Source: Candidatus Nitrosopolaris rasttigaisensis
GTDB taxonomy: Archaea > Thermoproteota > Nitrososphaeria > Nitrososphaerales > Nitrososphaeraceae
Direction: 5' to 3'
NCBI GenBank assembly: GCA_933226995.1
Contig: CAKOFP010000214.1
Location: 1-7,562, forward strand
Length of the DNA stretch: 7,562 bases
Shown: positions 6,342-7,562 of the stretch, one piece after another
Layout of the letters: every line of letters starts with the position of its first letter
Numbering within the stretch: position 1 is the stretch's first letter
Program-made: the position numbers and the translations under genes
Notes under the pieces: model-generated
Seen by the model: only the letters and a program-made list of their open reading frames with translations
Databases searched by the model: none
What the model was told of the DNA's origin: nothing

Positions 6342-6704
6342 TTACTGATTTACAATTTTGCTAATCGCGGAACCTATATACTCAGCATCATTCGGTAACA
6401 TCTGCCGATGTCTATATCTGAAATAATTTTTGGTATCAAATTTCCACATGACATCCGATAATCCATTAAAGATCAAATTTGGTAATTGATAGATCGTGAA
6501 TGGCATAGTTACAATGATTCTCTTTAAGATATTTGCGATATCTGGTCCGTAGTAAGCTGTCAGTACAATCAGAAATTTATAATTCGCAGCTCTTACTCTC
6601 CCCTATCCTCTAAATTTGCTAGGCTCTGTTACTTTTGTGAAGAATGTAGTTTTTTCCTTTATCTGTGTCGCTAAGTTGAGCCATCGACTACTCAAGCCGC
6701 ACAT
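6342..6704 (-). pseudogene. Unrecognised gene broken by one in-frame TAG
   Basis: Reading the minus strand from ATG at 6704 to TAA at 6342 gives 120 codons interrupted only by TAG at codon 34 (6605-6603). Both halves look like real protein: codons 1-33 begin MCGLSSRWLNLATQIKEK and end PSKFRG; codons 35-120 begin GRVRAANYKFLIVLTAYYG, include MPFTIYQLPNLIFNG and end GSAISKIVNQ. FRG-stop-GRV would be repaired by TGG (Trp), a one-base change. The longest intact ATG-started piece is only 54 codons (from 6506), which makes it easy to miss. A possible TATA box (TTCTAAATAAC, minus strand, near 6749-6758) would give a leader of about 20-25 bases. I do not recognise the family. Alternatives are a sequencing error, a shorter functional protein from the internal ATG, or amber readthrough, which is least likely. 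Confidence 0.5.
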
Positions 6705-6953
6705 GCGAAGGGATGCGATCACTCAACTCCCCTCTCCCAGTTTAAGTGTTATTTAGAATCTTTACTCCGATTTCACCACTGTCAGCATTTGTTGCCAAGG
6801 TGGAATGAATCTATTCGCTCCTATGACCGATGACCGCAGCTGGTAAAAATGTGTATTGCTTAGCCGAATTGTGGTATAGCATACCAAATGTTATTAATGA
6901 TTGGATACATTGTAATCCTACGTAGGCTGTAAAAAGTCGCTGTGGTTGTATTC

Positions 6954-6962
6954 AAAAAAAAA
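6954..6962 (-). terminator. Oligo-T terminator of the minus-strand small protein gene
   Basis: Nine A on the plus strand (nine T on the minus strand) begin 32 bases after the stop codon of the 6994-7245 gene, the longest such tract found in the window. Confidence 0.62.
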
Positions 6963-6993
6963 TGAGAGGACGTGTGTCTTACTTTTCTTTTGA

Positions 6994-7245
6994 TCAGCGG
7001 TGTATATCAGCTTGGTTCTGGGCTACGTTGTCACATACTGCGCTTGATGTACAATTATTCAGCTGATTGATCGACTGAGAGACATCTATCCTGTTACTGT
7101 TATTATTGTGGTTGTGGTGGTTGTGGTGGTAGTGGTGGTGTCCATAAGATGCGAAAGCCTGTTGTGGTATCGCAAATCCGACTGCCGTCAATGCGAGTGC
7201 TGCTACTGCTACGATTGGTGCAATTGCTAATGCCTTGTGGTTCAT
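6994..7245 (-). CDS. Small secreted histidine-rich two-cysteine protein
   Basis: Eighty-three residues. The signal peptide covers residues 1-32, with a hydrophobic Ala/Leu/Val core and the cleavage-site pattern AIPQQAFA before S33. The mature protein opens with a histidine cluster, eight His between 36 and 46 (GHHHYHHNHHNHNNN), which could bind Cu, Ni or Zn; copper is a plausible ligand because ammonia oxidation depends on it, but this is inference. Then come SQSINQLNNC, a short C65-x5-C71 pair and NQADIHR at the end. The paralogue at 89-385 shares the signal, the NQ/C stretch and the ending but lacks the His cluster and has a 30-residue insert between its cysteines. The shared ATGAACCACAA start and conserved promoter fix the initiation codon. 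Its function is unknown; it is not a recognised enzyme. Confidence 0.82.
   Translation of the reverse strand: MNHKALAIAPIVAVAALALTAVGFAIPQQAFASYGHHHYHHNHHNHNNNSNRIDVSQSINQLNNCTSSAVCDNVAQNQADIHR
7113..7139. repeat. Three 9-base tandem units inside the histidine-rich region
   Basis: TGTGGTGGT occurs at 7113-7121 and 7122-7130, followed by AGTGGTGGT at 7131-7139. On the coding (minus) strand the units encode His-His-Asn or Tyr-type triplets. Because the unit is a multiple of three, gain or loss of copies would change the number of histidines without shifting the frame. Confidence 0.7.
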
Positions 7246-7320
7246 TTATTCTCAGTTAGAGGATAATATTCTATACTATATCTGAGATGCTTCACATCGA
7301 GTGCTAGAAATATAGGAGAA
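7246..7320 (-). promoter_or_regulatory. Promoter of the minus-strand small protein, matching the one at 19-88
   Basis: On the minus strand, TTCTCCTATA (7320-7311), TAGCA (7306-7302) and TGTGAAGCA (7296-7288) precede ATATAGTATAG, a TATA-like stretch around 7270-7282. CCTCT and GAGAA follow, just before the ATG at 7245. Block sequences and the 4- and 5-base gaps are identical to those upstream of the gene at 89. Differences are confined to the gaps and a few bases between the TATA box and the ATG. The TATA position again implies a very short leader. Confidence 0.72.
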
Positions 7321-7562
7321 ATAATTGATATATTATTGAACACTGATATATTAATTAGAAAGATCGAGTACACTTCATTTACATGACAAAGATGATAATA
7401 ATACATTTAGCGAACATATGACTGTATAAATCAGTGGAATGTTTAGAATTAAAGATCATAAAGTAGACGGATAACAATTTCTTGTATTCATTGTTCAGTG
7501 CGATTAGGGGTAGATAAGGCATGGATAAAGATAGGGTTTGTTTATAATATGGTTCAGATCTC

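Noticed and set aside
1..7562. tRNA, rRNA, CRISPR array or insertion sequence
   Set aside because: No cloverleaf-like stems, regularly spaced repeats, transposase-like frame or terminal inverted repeats were seen on reading the sequence.

Overview
The window looks like a chromosomal piece of an ammonia-oxidising archaeon of the Nitrososphaerales, most likely a low-GC member such as Candidatus Nitrosocosmicus. This is inferred from several things seen together: AT-rich sequence with long intergenic stretches, archaeal TATA boxes 20-30 bases before start codons with few Shine-Dalgarno sites, oligo-T terminators, an ArnR1-like winged-helix protein, and small secreted proteins with a signal ending in AIPQQA, which I associate with this group. 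No rRNA, tRNA, CRISPR array or insertion sequence was found.

Layout. A small secreted protein gene (89-385, +) is followed by an oligo-T terminator and about 600 bases without a convincing gene. A three-domain DNA ligase D gene (1044-3818, +) follows, with phosphoesterase, ligase and polymerase domains in one chain. The 287 bases after it hold two hairpin-forming inverted repeats, two possible TATA boxes and a 16-codon upstream ORF, and lead to a winged-helix regulator gene (4106-4393, +). After about 465 non-coding bases comes an exported HtrA/DegP-type serine protease (4860-6182, +) with an oligo-T terminator. On the minus strand lie a gene relic broken by one amber codon (6342-6704) and a second small secreted protein (6994-7245), a paralogue of the first.

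How they relate. Each gene seems to be its own transcription unit; no operon is visible. The ligase D gene is the enzyme half of a non-homologous end-joining system; its partner Ku is not in the window. The HtrA protease and the two small proteins act outside the membrane. The clearest new signal is that the two small-protein genes, about 7 kb apart on opposite strands, share a promoter: three upstream blocks (10, 5 and 9 bases) with identical sequence and identical spacing, then a TATA box and a CCTCT/GAGAA element just before the ATG. This suggests one regulator controls both, probably as part of a larger family elsewhere in the genome.
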